A stretch of DNA of 19,457 nt from contig CAJUBC010000045.1 in the NCBI GenBank assembly GCA_910584545.1, positions 1 to 19,457 of the forward strand, given 5' to 3'. Of the stretch, positions 7,401 through 13,967 are shown piece after piece (the stretch's first letter is position 1; every line of letters starts with the position of its first letter). This stretch comes from an uncultured Muribaculaceae bacterium. Lineage in GTDB: Bacteria; Bacteroidota; Bacteroidia; Bacteroidales; Muribaculaceae. The notes below the pieces were generated by a model. That model was not told where the DNA came from, searched no databases, and saw only the letters and a program-made list of their open reading frames with translations. The position numbers and the translations under genes were made by a program.

Positions 7401-7924
7401 AGGAGAACCTTGCGTCGCTCCCGGCGTACAGCGACGCGGAGGAGATGGACGGTGTAGAGGAGGAGCCGGAAGAACTTGATCTTGACCCGCGTTCGGAGGG
7501 AAACATCAAGCATGCGCTCCTCGAACGAATATGCGTTGTCGGAGATCTCGAGGGCGCGTTGCGGCATCTTACAATCGACGGCACGTTGCTTCCCGACATG
7601 GTGGATGAGATACGTGAGTCGTTGAGCGAGAAACTTTCGGACCCCGAGGCCGTCCGCTGGTTTGGCGAAGATGTGCGCGTCATCACTGAGCGCCCGTTGC
7701 TTCATCGGGGTGCCACTCTGCGCCGTCCCGACCGGATAGTGGTTTTCCCCGACGGGCATGCCGAGGTGGTGGACTATAAGTTTGGTAAAGTACGTAAAGA
7801 CAGGCGATATTCGCGTCAGATGCATCGCTATGTGGAACTGTTGAAGTCTACGGGACTTTTTACGAAAGTACGCGGTTATCTGTGGTATGTCAACGAAGGC
7901 GTGGTGCAATATGTGTGCGACTGA
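4421..7924 (+). CDS. AddA/RecB-like UvrD-family helicase-nuclease
   Basis: This 1167-residue protein combines a superfamily 1 helicase with a C-terminal nuclease, as in AddA and RecB, which resect double-strand breaks for recombination. Visible motifs: Walker A ASAGSGKT (Lys13), motif Ia AVTFTNKATNEMQ, motif II DEFQD (431-435), motif III GDAKQSIYRFR (462-472), NTNWRSS for motif IV, HKAKGLEYPC for motif V near 795, and YVAFTRAVDELH for motif VI near 880-893. The nuclease is of the PD-(D/E)xK type with His1031, Asp1104, Asp1118-Tyr-Lys1120 and Gln1133-xxx-Tyr1137, so it looks intact. A highly charged Lys/Glu/Asp linker (about 945-970) joins the two parts. The expected partner AddB is not adjacent. 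The ATG at 4421 is the usual family start (MLTIxRASAGSGKT). The upstream gap is filled by the inserted element. Confidence 0.92.
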   Translation: MLTIQRASAGSGKTFTLARQFIWFFITVRPEGEARRLRTDAELEDSLSHILAVTFTNKATNEMQMRIVDSLNSLASYRPGDKVHKYMEHFASALKVGYSQIARVCGRALRVLLANYSDFNVSTIDSFFQLVLRTFAYETDISDSYRVELESDFLSRMAINTMLDEIDSGECREESVYWVRRLIESDKSGKWNIFQKKEVAPGYGTNPYTELLRAINRLDNEDFRAVRDVVEDYFRTGPDFKEVFETLHTAYDGELERLLSELGESAAALDRAIPDDLREMGAGSDLGRLARFGKNCMALAADNPLVYTSTKKMPELDEVFFAKNAVAKYFKKYPEAYGSIYPLASEASERYRKLIDYASSGSYRHWMLYRKNIPFLGLMRAVEEKRRGILDESNSVELGETSSILSRIIGDSDTPFIYERLGTYLNHFLIDEFQDTSRMQWHNLRPLLSESLSRGNDNLIIGDAKQSIYRFRNADPSLITKTVPAQFSAELDPDVDSESKNTNWRSSLRVVQFNNSFFRYLADGIDGYRAAGDSTPRLDFKTLYSNVVQKPNNEKESGYVKVTVPDAGNKAEYGEVVSKKVPAVIEDALARGYRMRDIAVLVRTHNEGEAVIAAIMAHNNDVGRKIDFVSEDSLKLISSEGVRILEAALRSVASGARPEINKEKKEGVRENVGNWADMECAFRFFALDHAEMPLAEQVRLFISEGSNFDALGSVLAEMQTLALPALVEALAGSGLMPSEVRRRDAVFISAFQDIVLEYCEERPTDIASFLTWWERKRQSASIASPKDTDAVRIITIHKAKGLEYPCVIVPFVTSDLSDTLPKRASEWRWVEPQLEMPAYAGKLRLPPYMPVAVDESLADTVHSHLLTEYYDMLRMDELNATYVAFTRAVDELHIFAFKGSEKEEARIARFLLRFAEEWSGDPKAGLSLLPSDLIRMNDDSFEIGEPLVKVKDKDKEEKKEGGKDEKEEDGKKEKHIIIADYPAHHTPDYMKYREENLASLPAYSDAEEMDGVEEEPEELDLDPRSEGNIKHALLERICVVGDLEGALRHLTIDGTLLPDMVDEIRESLSEKLSDPEAVRWFGEDVRVITERPLLHRGATLRRPDRIVVFPDGHAEVVDYKFGKVRKDRRYSRQMHRYVELLKSTGLFTKVRGYLWYVNEGVVQYVCD

Positions 7925-7977
7925 ACGGCCTTTCGAACCATATCATAGAGGTGATACGCACAATTAATGAGTGATTT

Positions 7978-8009
7978 CTTGCATATACCGCATAAAAAGG
8001 TTAAATTTG
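7978..8009 (+). promoter_or_regulatory. Bacteroidetes-type promoter of gldE
   Basis: CTTG (7978-7981, near the TTTG -33 box) is followed after 20 bases by TAAATTTG (8002-8009), an exact -7 match. Transcription would start near 8016, just upstream of all candidate gldE starts. This suggests that gldE is expressed independently of the helicase gene. Confidence 0.6.
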
Positions 8010-8034
8010 CAGTAAAATCAACATTTAAAAAGTT

Positions 8035-9393
8035 TTGGATCCAGATCCTTTGCCGGCGATGCCGGCTCTTAATGCGATACTGCTGGCAGCAAATGCCATG
8101 ACTTTCCACACCCCGGATAAGATGTCCTGGCTGGCATGGGGAGTAATAATAGTGATAGCGCTATGCTGTCTCTTCCTCTCGGCTTTCGTGTCGGGAAGCG
8201 AGATAGCATATTTCGGAATCACGCGCCGGGAGGCCGAGGAACTTGAGGAAAGCGATGACCCGCGCGACAAGACTGTAACCAAGCTATTGAGTGACCCCGA
8301 ACGGCTCCTTGCAACCATCCTCATCACGAACAATCTCGTGAACATCACTCTCGTCGTGCTGCTCAACTATGCCATCAATGCGGTGGTGACGTTCAACAGT
8401 ACGCTCGTGAACTTCCTGATGCAGACCGTCTTCCTTACCTTCCTGCTGCTCCTCTTCGGAGAGATATTCCCGAAACTGGTGGCCCGTGGCCGTCAGTTGC
8501 GCTGGACCCGCATGGCTTGCCCGGGAGTGAATTTCGTCTATAAGATATTCGGCCCGCTTGCCCGCACCATGGTGAAATCAACGGTGATCGTCAACAAGAT
8601 AGTCACCAAGAAGAAGGAGAATATATCCACCGACGAGCTCGAGAAGGCTCTTGAGATTTCAGATGTGAAGGAGGGGAAGGACAAGGAGATGCTCGAAGGC
8701 ATCCTCTCGTTCGGAGAGCGCGACGCGCGCGCCGTGATGATATCGCGCGTCGATGTCACCGCTATTGAGTATCATGACTCTTGGGACGATGCCATCAGGA
8801 CCATCCTTGAGTCAGGCTATTCTCGTATACCCGTCTACGACACCAATCAGGACTCCATCTGCGGAATCCTCTACAGCAAGGATCTTCTTCCGTACATCGG
8901 CAAGAAAGAGCGGCCCCGCTGGCAGACGCTGCTGCGCGAGGCATATTTCGTGCCGGAATCGAGAATGCTCGACGACCTTCTCGAGGATTTCCGCAAGAAG
9001 AAGATACATATCGCCATCGTGATCGACGAGTATGGATGTACCCAGGGAATTGTCACCTTAGAGGATATTATCGAGCAGATTGTGGGAGATATCGATGACG
9101 AATACGACGAGGTAGACTCGATGTACCGACGCATATCTCCCGGAGTCTATGAGTTCGAGGGAAAGATACCGATTGTGGACTTCTGTCACATCCTCGACAT
9201 CCCGGAGGACGATCTGGGAGATATCGGCGATGCAGAGACTCTGGCGGGACTGCTGCTCGAGATAAAGGGGGATTTCCCGTCGATGCAGGAGACTCTGTCG
9301 CGGGGCCGTCTCCGTTTTCATGTCATGAGCATGGAGAAACGGCGTATCATGAAGGTAAAGACGGTGATAGCCCCCGCTCCGGAAGTTGAGTAG
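8035..9393 (+). CDS. gldE: GldE-like CNNM/CBS/CorC membrane protein
   Basis: This protein of up to 452 residues has the hemolysin C/CorC layout: an N-terminal DUF21/CNNM membrane domain with three hydrophobic stretches (about 30-55, 87-117 and 120-145, including SAFVSGSEIAYF and GEIFPKLVA), a CBS pair (about 235-360, with SRIPVYD and VIDEYGCTQGIVTLEDIIEQIVGD), and a C-terminal CorC_HlyC domain (about 370-445). Family members are linked to ion transport; in gliding Bacteroidetes the homologue is GldE, but non-gliding gut species also carry it. The start is uncertain: TTG at 8035 gives MDPDPLPAMP, an N-terminus I recall in family members, while ATG at 8059 and 8098 lie downstream. It probably shares a transcript with the transferase gene that starts 48 bases after its stop. 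Confidence 0.88.
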   Translation: MDPDPLPAMPALNAILLAANAMTFHTPDKMSWLAWGVIIVIALCCLFLSAFVSGSEIAYFGITRREAEELEESDDPRDKTVTKLLSDPERLLATILITNNLVNITLVVLLNYAINAVVTFNSTLVNFLMQTVFLTFLLLLFGEIFPKLVARGRQLRWTRMACPGVNFVYKIFGPLARTMVKSTVIVNKIVTKKKENISTDELEKALEISDVKEGKDKEMLEGILSFGERDARAVMISRVDVTAIEYHDSWDDAIRTILESGYSRIPVYDTNQDSICGILYSKDLLPYIGKKERPRWQTLLREAYFVPESRMLDDLLEDFRKKKIHIAIVIDEYGCTQGIVTLEDIIEQIVGDIDDEYDEVDSMYRRISPGVYEFEGKIPIVDFCHILDIPEDDLGDIGDAETLAGLLLEIKGDFPSMQETLSRGRLRFHVMSMEKRRIMKVKTVIAPAPEVE

Positions 9394-9441
9394 GTCGGTC
9401 ATGAAATAGGAAGACCATCATCGGAATTGAATAAGAAAAAG

Positions 9442-10167
9442 ATGGAAACGGAATTTATATATTGGAGACATCCCACACTTCCCGGAATCAAGGTTGAGGA
9501 AGTGACCGGCGGAGAGGACCGTAAGGGCAATGTATGGCTTGAAATGGCATTGCAGATATATTGTGAGAACGGCAAGGAGAACTACCGCGAAATCGGGCAT
9601 TTCCACAATGGCGCACCATTCCTTTATGGTGAGCAGGGACGTATATCCATCACTCATTGCCGGGGACTCCTCGCAGTTGCCACGCTCCCACCGACTCCTG
9701 AAGTGGAGCTCGGAACGTTCTCCGAGCGAGCCGCGCTGGGCATAGACGCCGAGCGCGCCGACAGGTCGCAGGTGCTCAATGTACGTGATAAATTCCTTTC
9801 GGAGGAAGAACAGGCGATGGTGCCGGCAGAGGATACGGAGGCTAATATAATAGCCTGGACCTCCAAGGAAGCGGCCTTGAAGGCAGTGATGAATCCGTCG
9901 ATCGACTGGCGCGTAGAAATCCGGTTGTCGCGGATGCCCGGTCTCGGTCCGGCTGTCGTGGCATTTGACCCGGAAGAATTCCATGTAACGAACAAGGATG
10001 AACTTTTGGAGAAGGTAGCCGGAGAGGCCGAAGTGGTCTTTCGGACTGCCGAAGACGCTCCGGCGGAGAAAGTGAAGCTGACTCTGTACAGTTATCGGAG
10101 CGATGACCACATAGTCACGCTTGCTTATTCACACAGATGCGCGAAATTCGGTCGAAATTCCCAATAA
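9442..10167 (+). CDS. 4'-phosphopantetheinyl transferase (Sfp-like)
   Basis: This 241-residue enzyme is predicted to move the phosphopantetheine arm of coenzyme A onto a serine of carrier proteins, activating acyl- or peptidyl-carrier proteins in the cytoplasm. The Sfp-type signatures are present: LGIDAER with metal-binding Asp102 and Glu104, and WTSKEAALKA (139-148) with Glu143, separated by RDKFLSEEEQ. An upstream segment RISITHCRGLLAVA matches the usual SxSHs region in a weaker form. ATG at 9442 is preferred over TTG at 9427. The target carrier protein is not in the window. Transcription probably comes from the gldE promoter and ends at the hairpin at 10225-10261. Confidence 0.85.
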   Translation: METEFIYWRHPTLPGIKVEEVTGGEDRKGNVWLEMALQIYCENGKENYREIGHFHNGAPFLYGEQGRISITHCRGLLAVATLPPTPEVELGTFSERAALGIDAERADRSQVLNVRDKFLSEEEQAMVPAEDTEANIIAWTSKEAALKAVMNPSIDWRVEIRLSRMPGLGPAVVAFDPEEFHVTNKDELLEKVAGEAEVVFRTAEDAPAEKVKLTLYSYRSDDHIVTLAYSHRCAKFGRNSQ

Positions 10168-10224
10168 ACGCAAATACACGGGAAGCACCGGAACTGCAAA
10201 CATCTCGGCAAGCACGATATCTAA

Positions 10225-10261
10225 CCCCATCTGCAAATGATTTTGTTAGATGGGGATTTTT
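10225..10261 (+). terminator. Intrinsic terminator after the transferase gene
   Basis: CCCCATCT (10225-10232) pairs with AGATGGGG (10248-10255), followed by ATTTTT. An overlapping alternative stem, ATCTAAC (10219-10225) with GTTAGAT (10245-10251), would compete with it. Confidence 0.7.
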
Positions 10262-10413
10262 GTAGATTATTTGAAGTGAGATGGCCTCTATCAGGCCTCA
10301 GTGCTCGGAAATCAGTGAAACGGCTGTAGTTTAAGGTGCTATATAAATCCCCTATCTTGTTGATTAGTAATACTTTGGTGCAATATTTAGCCCTAAATAT
10401 GACAAAATAACTT

Positions 10414-10435
10414 AGGTCCATTCATCAATGGACCT
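10414..10435 (-). terminator. Hairpin distal to the XRE gene, CATC loop
   Basis: This is a perfect 9-bp stem AGGTCCATT/AATGGACCT with plus-strand loop CATC. On the minus strand it is followed by AAGTTATTTTG, so it may help end the regulator transcript. The T-run is interrupted, so confidence is limited. Confidence 0.4.
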
Positions 10436-10453
10436 CCGGTCCCTGCTTCATGT

Positions 10454-10477
10454 CCGGCTCTGCCATCGCAGAGCCGG
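10454..10477 (-). terminator. Strong hairpin next to the XRE stop, CATC loop
   Basis: This is a perfect 10-bp GC-rich stem CCGGCTCTGC/GCAGAGCCGG with the same CATC loop as its neighbour, 9 bases past the regulator's stop. No U-tract follows on the minus strand, so it may protect the 3' end of the RNA rather than terminate by itself. Confidence 0.4.
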
Positions 10478-10486
10478 TTTACGGAG

Positions 10487-10687
10487 TCAGTTTTTGCGGT
10501 TTTCGGTGATTTCCAATCCGAGTCCGAGTGCCTGGAGCAATTTCTCCACGGTCTTCATGGATGGATTGGCATAATTCCCTTCAATTGATTTGATCATCCG
10601 GACGCTGACTCCTGACATGTCGGCGAGCGACTGCTGGGTAAGTCTCAGCTCTTGCCGACGTTTCCTAATCTCTTGTCCAATATTCAT
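10487..10687 (-). CDS. Small XRE/HipB-like HTH regulator
   Basis: This 66-residue protein is almost entirely one lambda-repressor-like helix-turn-helix (about residues 5-57): RKRRQELRLTQQSLADMSG, then VSVRMIKSIEGNYANPSMKTVEKLLQALGL and LEIT. The C-terminal form LGLGLEIT is typical of HipB-type antitoxins (y4mF-like), which bind operators and neutralise a HipA kinase encoded directly downstream. Here the downstream 319 bp hold no HipA, so it is an orphan antitoxin-like regulator or a simple repressor. A palindrome lies 18 bases upstream of the ATG and could be its own operator. DNA binding is well supported; the target is unknown. Confidence 0.82.
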   Translation of the reverse strand: MNIGQEIRKRRQELRLTQQSLADMSGVSVRMIKSIEGNYANPSMKTVEKLLQALGLGLEITENRKN

Positions 10688-10705
10688 ATCGCCTTTCCTT
10701 TATTG

Positions 10706-10727
10706 TGAGTCCGACTCTTCGGACTCA
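10706..10727 (-). promoter_or_regulatory. Palindromic candidate operator of the XRE gene
   Basis: This is a perfect 9-bp inverted repeat TGAGTCCGA/TCGGACTCA with spacer CTCT. On its upstream side the minus strand reads TTTATTTG (10730-10737), one base from the -7 consensus, so transcription would start within the palindrome. That position suits autorepression by the encoded HTH protein (inference). Confidence 0.45.
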
Positions 10728-10961
10728 GGCAAATAAATTGTAAAAATGGATTGTACCCGCAATGCGGGAAAGGTTCTGTTCAGGTTATACTGATTATTCA
10801 GAATTTCCTTTGTAAGTTATCGAAGAATAACCAAGTAAGTTGTTTGCAAAAATAATGTTTTGGAGAGATTTTTACAAATCATACGGAATCCGCTTAAATC
10901 TATTTTAGGAATTTAAACATTTCTTAACTTAAGACTGCAAGAAATCGGCGGTGTCTCCGAT

Positions 10962-10969
10962 TAATTTTG
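10962..10969 (+). promoter_or_regulatory. Candidate promoter of the miniprotein gene (-7 box)
   Basis: TAATTTTG is an exact TAnnTTTG match; it predicts a transcript start near 10976 and a leader of about 65 bases before the ATG at 11041. The -33 box is not clear. Confidence 0.45.
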
Positions 10970-10977
10970 CAGCGTAA

Positions 10978-11025
10978 ACGGGGATGGATGTTCCCCCCGT
11001 GAATTCTCAATAACATGCTTCACGG
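10978..11025 (+). promoter_or_regulatory. Leader with two mutually exclusive hairpins and a mini-ORF
   Basis: ACGGGG (10978-10983) can pair with CCCCGT (10995-11000), or CCGTGAA (10997-11003) can pair with TTCACGG (11019-11025). The two stems share bases 10997-11000 and cannot form together. A nine-codon frame MLHGKMSRL (11015-11044) overlaps the second stem and ends in TGA overlapping the ATG of the miniprotein. A switch or coupling role is inference. Confidence 0.35.
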
Positions 11026-11040
11026 CAAAATGTCAAGATT

Positions 11041-11163
11041 ATGAAAAAGTTGATTGAGCGATTGGACGGAGTTGTGGAACGCTTCGGCAATGACAAGATG
11101 ATGATTGCGATCTATGCGAGCGGCATCATAGTGATTCTGCTCCAGCTCAGGAGTATTCTGTGA
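11041..11163 (+). CDS. 40-residue membrane miniprotein, unknown function
   Basis: The product starts MKKLIERLDGVVERFGNDK, a charged, probably amphipathic helix (1-19), and continues MMIAIYASGIIVILLQL (20-36), a single membrane span, ending RSIL. I do not recognise a family. That the frame is a real gene is supported by an upstream -7 box, a structured leader, and a strong hairpin terminator directly after the TGA. Orientation with the N-terminus in the cytoplasm is likely but not certain, because charges flank both sides. Possible roles include a membrane-bound regulator or modulator of a larger membrane protein; a toxin role is not excluded, but no antitoxin RNA was seen. Confidence 0.6.
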   Translation: MKKLIERLDGVVERFGNDKMMIAIYASGIIVILLQLRSIL

Positions 11164-11213
11164 GAGAACCAAGCCCCTTCTCGGGTTTTCGGAAAGGGGC
11201 TTGATTCTCTTTG
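11163..11213 (+). terminator. Strong terminator after the miniprotein gene
   Basis: CAAGCCCCTT (11170-11179) pairs with AAGGGGCTTG (11194-11203), and outside one mismatch AGAGAA (11163-11168) pairs with TTCTCT (11205-11210), followed by TTG. It may also serve the minus-strand operon whose last stop is at 11249. Confidence 0.75.
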
Positions 11214-11248
11214 CTCGTGAGTGTCATTAACCGTGACTGTAATTTGCA

Positions 11249-12751
11249 TCACTTATTGTAGATGAAAATCGGACGCGATTCGCGGTTCATGCGGTCAAGC
11301 GCGGTCACGGCAAATGTCACCCCCGGTTCAGGGTCTACTTTTACACGTGTGAACGGGGTAAGGGCCACTATAGTCTGCGGATCATCGGTGTCCTGCGGTT
11401 CCCCGGTGAAGAATTCATATACTGCATAGCGCACCACCTCGGACTCGGATTCCGAAGAGCTCCTTTTCGGAGCCTCCCATGACAGAAAAGTCCCTTCCCG
11501 GCTATTCTCGATTTTAACTTCACCAACGCTTTTCGGCGTTTTTTTCAAATCGCCGTATGCCGGGGGAAGGGCGATTGTGGATTGATGCTTCATTGCCAAA
11601 GAGTCGGCCGCTCCCTTGTAGTTGCCGGTTACCCAATAGCCGTGCCACCATACATTGCCTTTCACGTTCGGCAGTTTCCTTGACAGCCGCACCTTGGTGT
11701 CGAGTTCGTTCCGGTCCTTATTGCCCGGATCCGGTGAGTCCATGGTGCGTTTCACATCCCATCCGATATAGATGTCGGTGCCGTTGGCATTGTCGTTCCA
11801 CCACTGTGCGAGATGCCGGCTGGGAGCGGCTTTGGTGTCGAGGCTCCAATAAAGCTGCGGAGCTAAGTAGTCCACCCAACCCTTCTTTGCCCAAAGGATT
11901 ACATCGGCGTAAAGGTCATCGTAATTCTGAAGTCCCGTGCTTTCCGAGCCGCGTGGATCGGTCCTTTTATTGCGCCATATTCCGAAGGGGCTGACTCCGA
12001 ACCGTACCCATGGTTTTGCCTCCTTGATGGTGGCGTGGAGCTGCTCGATAAGGAGGTCGACGTTCCTGCGGCGCCAGTCTCCTACGTCCTGGCCGTTGGC
12101 GAACTTGCGGTAGCTTGCATCGTCAGGAATCTTCTTTCCGGGAGCGGGGTAGGGGTAGAAATAGTCGTCGATATGTATGCCGTCAACATCGTAGCGGTCC
12201 ACTATATCTTTGACCACCTTGCAGATGAAGTCGCGGTTTTCCTGATATGCGGGGTCGAAGAGTATCTGGCCGTTGTATCTGAAAAAGCGGTGTGGTTCCC
12301 TGTTTGAGTCATGATTTGCCGGAAGCACCTCCTTCGCAGTGGATGTTACGCGGTACGGGTTGAGCCATGCGTGAAATTCAAGACCGCGTTTGTGTGCCTC
12401 ATCGATGGCGTATTCCATAGGGTCCCACATCGGAGCAGGAGCCTTCCCTCGCTTGCCTGTGAGCCATGCGCTCCAGGGTTCGAGGTCAGATTTATAGACA
12501 GCGTCGGCAGTGGGACGCACCTGAAAGATGACGGCATTGCATCCAGCCTCGGCAAGCCTGTCGAACTGGTCGCGGATATAGGCCTTGGCCTGTTCCGTGC
12601 TTTTGTCCTGCCATTGGCTTTGGCCTATCACGTGCAGCCATGCGCCGCGGAATTCCCGTTTCGGATTCTTTTCAGATGCCGATGCCGGTACGATGGCTAA
12701 AACCGCCATGATGGAGAATGCAGTCAGAATCGCGCTTAATATTCTTCTCAT
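11249..12751 (-). CDS. GHL10-family (DUF187) glycoside hydrolase, exported
   Basis: This 500-residue protein has an N-terminal signal peptide (about 1-26, MRRILSAILTAFSIMAVLAIVPASAS) with no lipobox. The body (about 33-390) is the GHL10/YngK-like TIM barrel: REFRGAWLHVI, GCNAVIFQVRPTADAVY, EFHAWLNPYRV and DGIHIDDYFYPYP with the acidic pair near the strand end, then FGVSPFGIWRN and WVDYLAPQLYW. The C-terminal part (about 405-500) looks like a fibronectin III-type domain. E. coli DigH, a member of this superfamily, cleaves peptide-free peptidoglycan strands; activity on cell-wall glycan is plausible here but not shown. The start lies 6 bp after the TIGR02757 stop, so this is the last gene of the minus-strand operon. 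Confidence 0.9.
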   Translation of the reverse strand: MRRILSAILTAFSIMAVLAIVPASASEKNPKREFRGAWLHVIGQSQWQDKSTEQAKAYIRDQFDRLAEAGCNAVIFQVRPTADAVYKSDLEPWSAWLTGKRGKAPAPMWDPMEYAIDEAHKRGLEFHAWLNPYRVTSTAKEVLPANHDSNREPHRFFRYNGQILFDPAYQENRDFICKVVKDIVDRYDVDGIHIDDYFYPYPAPGKKIPDDASYRKFANGQDVGDWRRRNVDLLIEQLHATIKEAKPWVRFGVSPFGIWRNKRTDPRGSESTGLQNYDDLYADVILWAKKGWVDYLAPQLYWSLDTKAAPSRHLAQWWNDNANGTDIYIGWDVKRTMDSPDPGNKDRNELDTKVRLSRKLPNVKGNVWWHGYWVTGNYKGAADSLAMKHQSTIALPPAYGDLKKTPKSVGEVKIENSREGTFLSWEAPKRSSSESESEVVRYAVYEFFTGEPQDTDDPQTIVALTPFTRVKVDPEPGVTFAVTALDRMNRESRPIFIYNK

Positions 12752-12757
12752 AGTAAA

Positions 12758-13555
12758 TTACACTTGCTGGATTATGGTCGTTTCCGGTTTGTTTTTACCC
12801 TCCATCCCGATTCCGAAGAGAGCGTAGTCATAGAAAGCCGGGTCATCTGGTCTCAGCAGCCGCATCTCCTCGGTCAGGAGTTCCACGGCTCGCCGGTCAT
12901 TGCTTTTCCGGTTGAGTATCCCGAGATTTCGCGCCGTGTTTCCCACATGCACGTCGAGAGGTATGAACAGTCGGCTTTTGTGAATGGATTTCCATACGCC
13001 CATGTCCACGATTCCGTCATCCCTTACGAGCCAGCGCAGGGCCATGTTGATACGTTTCAGCGCGGTATTCCTGAGGTTGACCGGCAGACAGCGGGAGCAT
13101 ACCTCTCCACCGTTGGCCGCGCTCATCACCTTCTGCAACTCTTCGGTGAGCCGCCATGCCGGAGCGTTGTCCTCCCCGGCACGCACACTATGCGCGAAGG
13201 TGTCGATGCTGCCGTAGGAGCGGAAAATCTCGCGCAGACCGCGCAGGAAATACCGCAGGTGACGGGCAAAGAAAGTCCGGTGGATATTCATGTCGGGGTC
13301 AAGATCCTCATACCCCTCCTCCATGACGAACGCATGCGGCTGCCAGTCCATCAGAGACAGCATTTTCTCCGCGTCGCGGCAAATCATGCGGCGGTTTCCC
13401 CAGGCTATGATTGCCGAGAGAAAGGCCGCTGTCTCGATGTCGGGCAGAGACTCGAACCTACGTGGAAACTGCACCGGATCCTCGGCGATGAATTCCGGCC
13501 GGTTTATGCGCGTGGCTTCGGAATCAAGAAGTTCCGCGATATCACCGCTTATCAT
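12758..13555 (-). CDS. TIGR02757 (DUF2400) family protein
   Basis: This 265-residue protein resembles the TIGR02757 family, common in Bacteroidetes and without a firm function. Recognisable parts are DPVQFPRRFESLPDIETAAFLSAIIAWGNRRMI near 27-58, a long helical middle, CSRCLPVNLRNTALKRINMALRWLVR, and LFIPLDVHVGNTARNLGIL with RPDDPAFYDYALFGIGM at the end. There is no signal peptide, so it is probably cytoplasmic. The helical pattern with LDVHVGN and a final Asp-rich segment recalls HhH-GPD-like folds, but I cannot confirm a DNA-glycosylase activity. Its ATG overlaps the stop of the upstream small lipoprotein gene by 4 bases (ATGA), which suggests translational coupling. Confidence 0.88.
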   Translation of the reverse strand: MISGDIAELLDSEATRINRPEFIAEDPVQFPRRFESLPDIETAAFLSAIIAWGNRRMICRDAEKMLSLMDWQPHAFVMEEGYEDLDPDMNIHRTFFARHLRYFLRGLREIFRSYGSIDTFAHSVRAGEDNAPAWRLTEELQKVMSAANGGEVCSRCLPVNLRNTALKRINMALRWLVRDDGIVDMGVWKSIHKSRLFIPLDVHVGNTARNLGILNRKSNDRRAVELLTEEMRLLRPDDPAFYDYALFGIGMEGKNKPETTIIQQV

Positions 13556-13947
13556 TGTTCGTTCCCCTTTTTATCCCGGTTCTTCGCCGGATCCTTGTCG
13601 AGCTCGCGGGCTACGTCAGGGCGCACGGTGCGGAGTGTCGATACGAACGCGGAGTCGAAAGCCTGTGCGCTCCGTTCCTTGCCGGCCATTCGGTATTTGC
13701 TCTGCCTGGTTCGGGCCTCGAGCAGGAGACCCTGCAGTTCGGTAGTGTCTTTCCAGTTACGCTGCACGAATATCCGTGCGGCTTCGCGGCCTTCGATGAT
13801 CGCGGCTTCCGTATCGGCCTCCTCTTCGGCTGCCTTGTTGGTTTTAGAGCAAGATGACAATGAGGCAGGTCCCACAATCGAGAGTCCTGCACCGAGGATT
13901 ATAAAGAGAGCCGCCGAAGCGGCTCTCATGATATTCATATATTTCAT
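13552..13947 (-). CDS. Small hypothetical lipoprotein
   Basis: From ATG at 13947 the product has 131 residues: signal peptide MKYMNIMRAASAALFIILG to GPASLSSC with lipobox Cys33, then a charged mature part (about 98 residues) with Lys/Arg/Glu-rich helices. No family is recognised. An upstream in-frame ATG at 14049 would place 34 non-signal residues before the signal peptide and overlap the peptidase gene by 82 bases, so 13947 is preferred; ATG at 13938 or 13929 also remain possible. The gene starts 20 bp after the S9 peptidase stop and overlaps the next start by 4 bases, so it is clearly part of the operon. Confidence 0.75.
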   Translation of the reverse strand: MKYMNIMRAASAALFIILGAGLSIVGPASLSSCSKTNKAAEEEADTEAAIIEGREAARIFVQRNWKDTTELQGLLLEARTRQSKYRMAGKERSAQAFDSAFVSTLRTVRPDVARELDKDPAKNRDKKGNEQ

Positions 13948-13967
13948 ATTTAGCTTTGATATTCTTC

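Larger units (their letters stand above)
10168..10486. other. 319-bp convergent intergenic region
   Basis: This gap lies between the transferase gene (plus) and the regulator gene (minus). It holds the terminator at 10225-10261 and two hairpins near the regulator's stop. I see no credible gene: the only frame of note (10221-10421, minus) resembles no family, and no HipA-like remnant was recognised. Confidence 0.6.
10688..11040. other. 353-bp AT-rich divergent intergenic region
   Basis: This stretch separates the regulator (minus) from the miniprotein gene (plus). It holds the palindrome at 10706-10727, a short hairpin CCCGC/GCGGG at 10756-10768, a minus-strand TATTTTTG box at 10847-10854, a plus-strand TAATTTTG box at 10962-10969 and the structured miniprotein leader. 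I see no coding frame in 10740-10960. Confidence 0.6.

Noticed and set aside
10221..10421. 66-codon minus-strand frame downstream of the XRE gene as a lost toxin
   Set aside because: It spans a terminator hairpin, has no HipA motifs and no plausible start context, and resembles no family.
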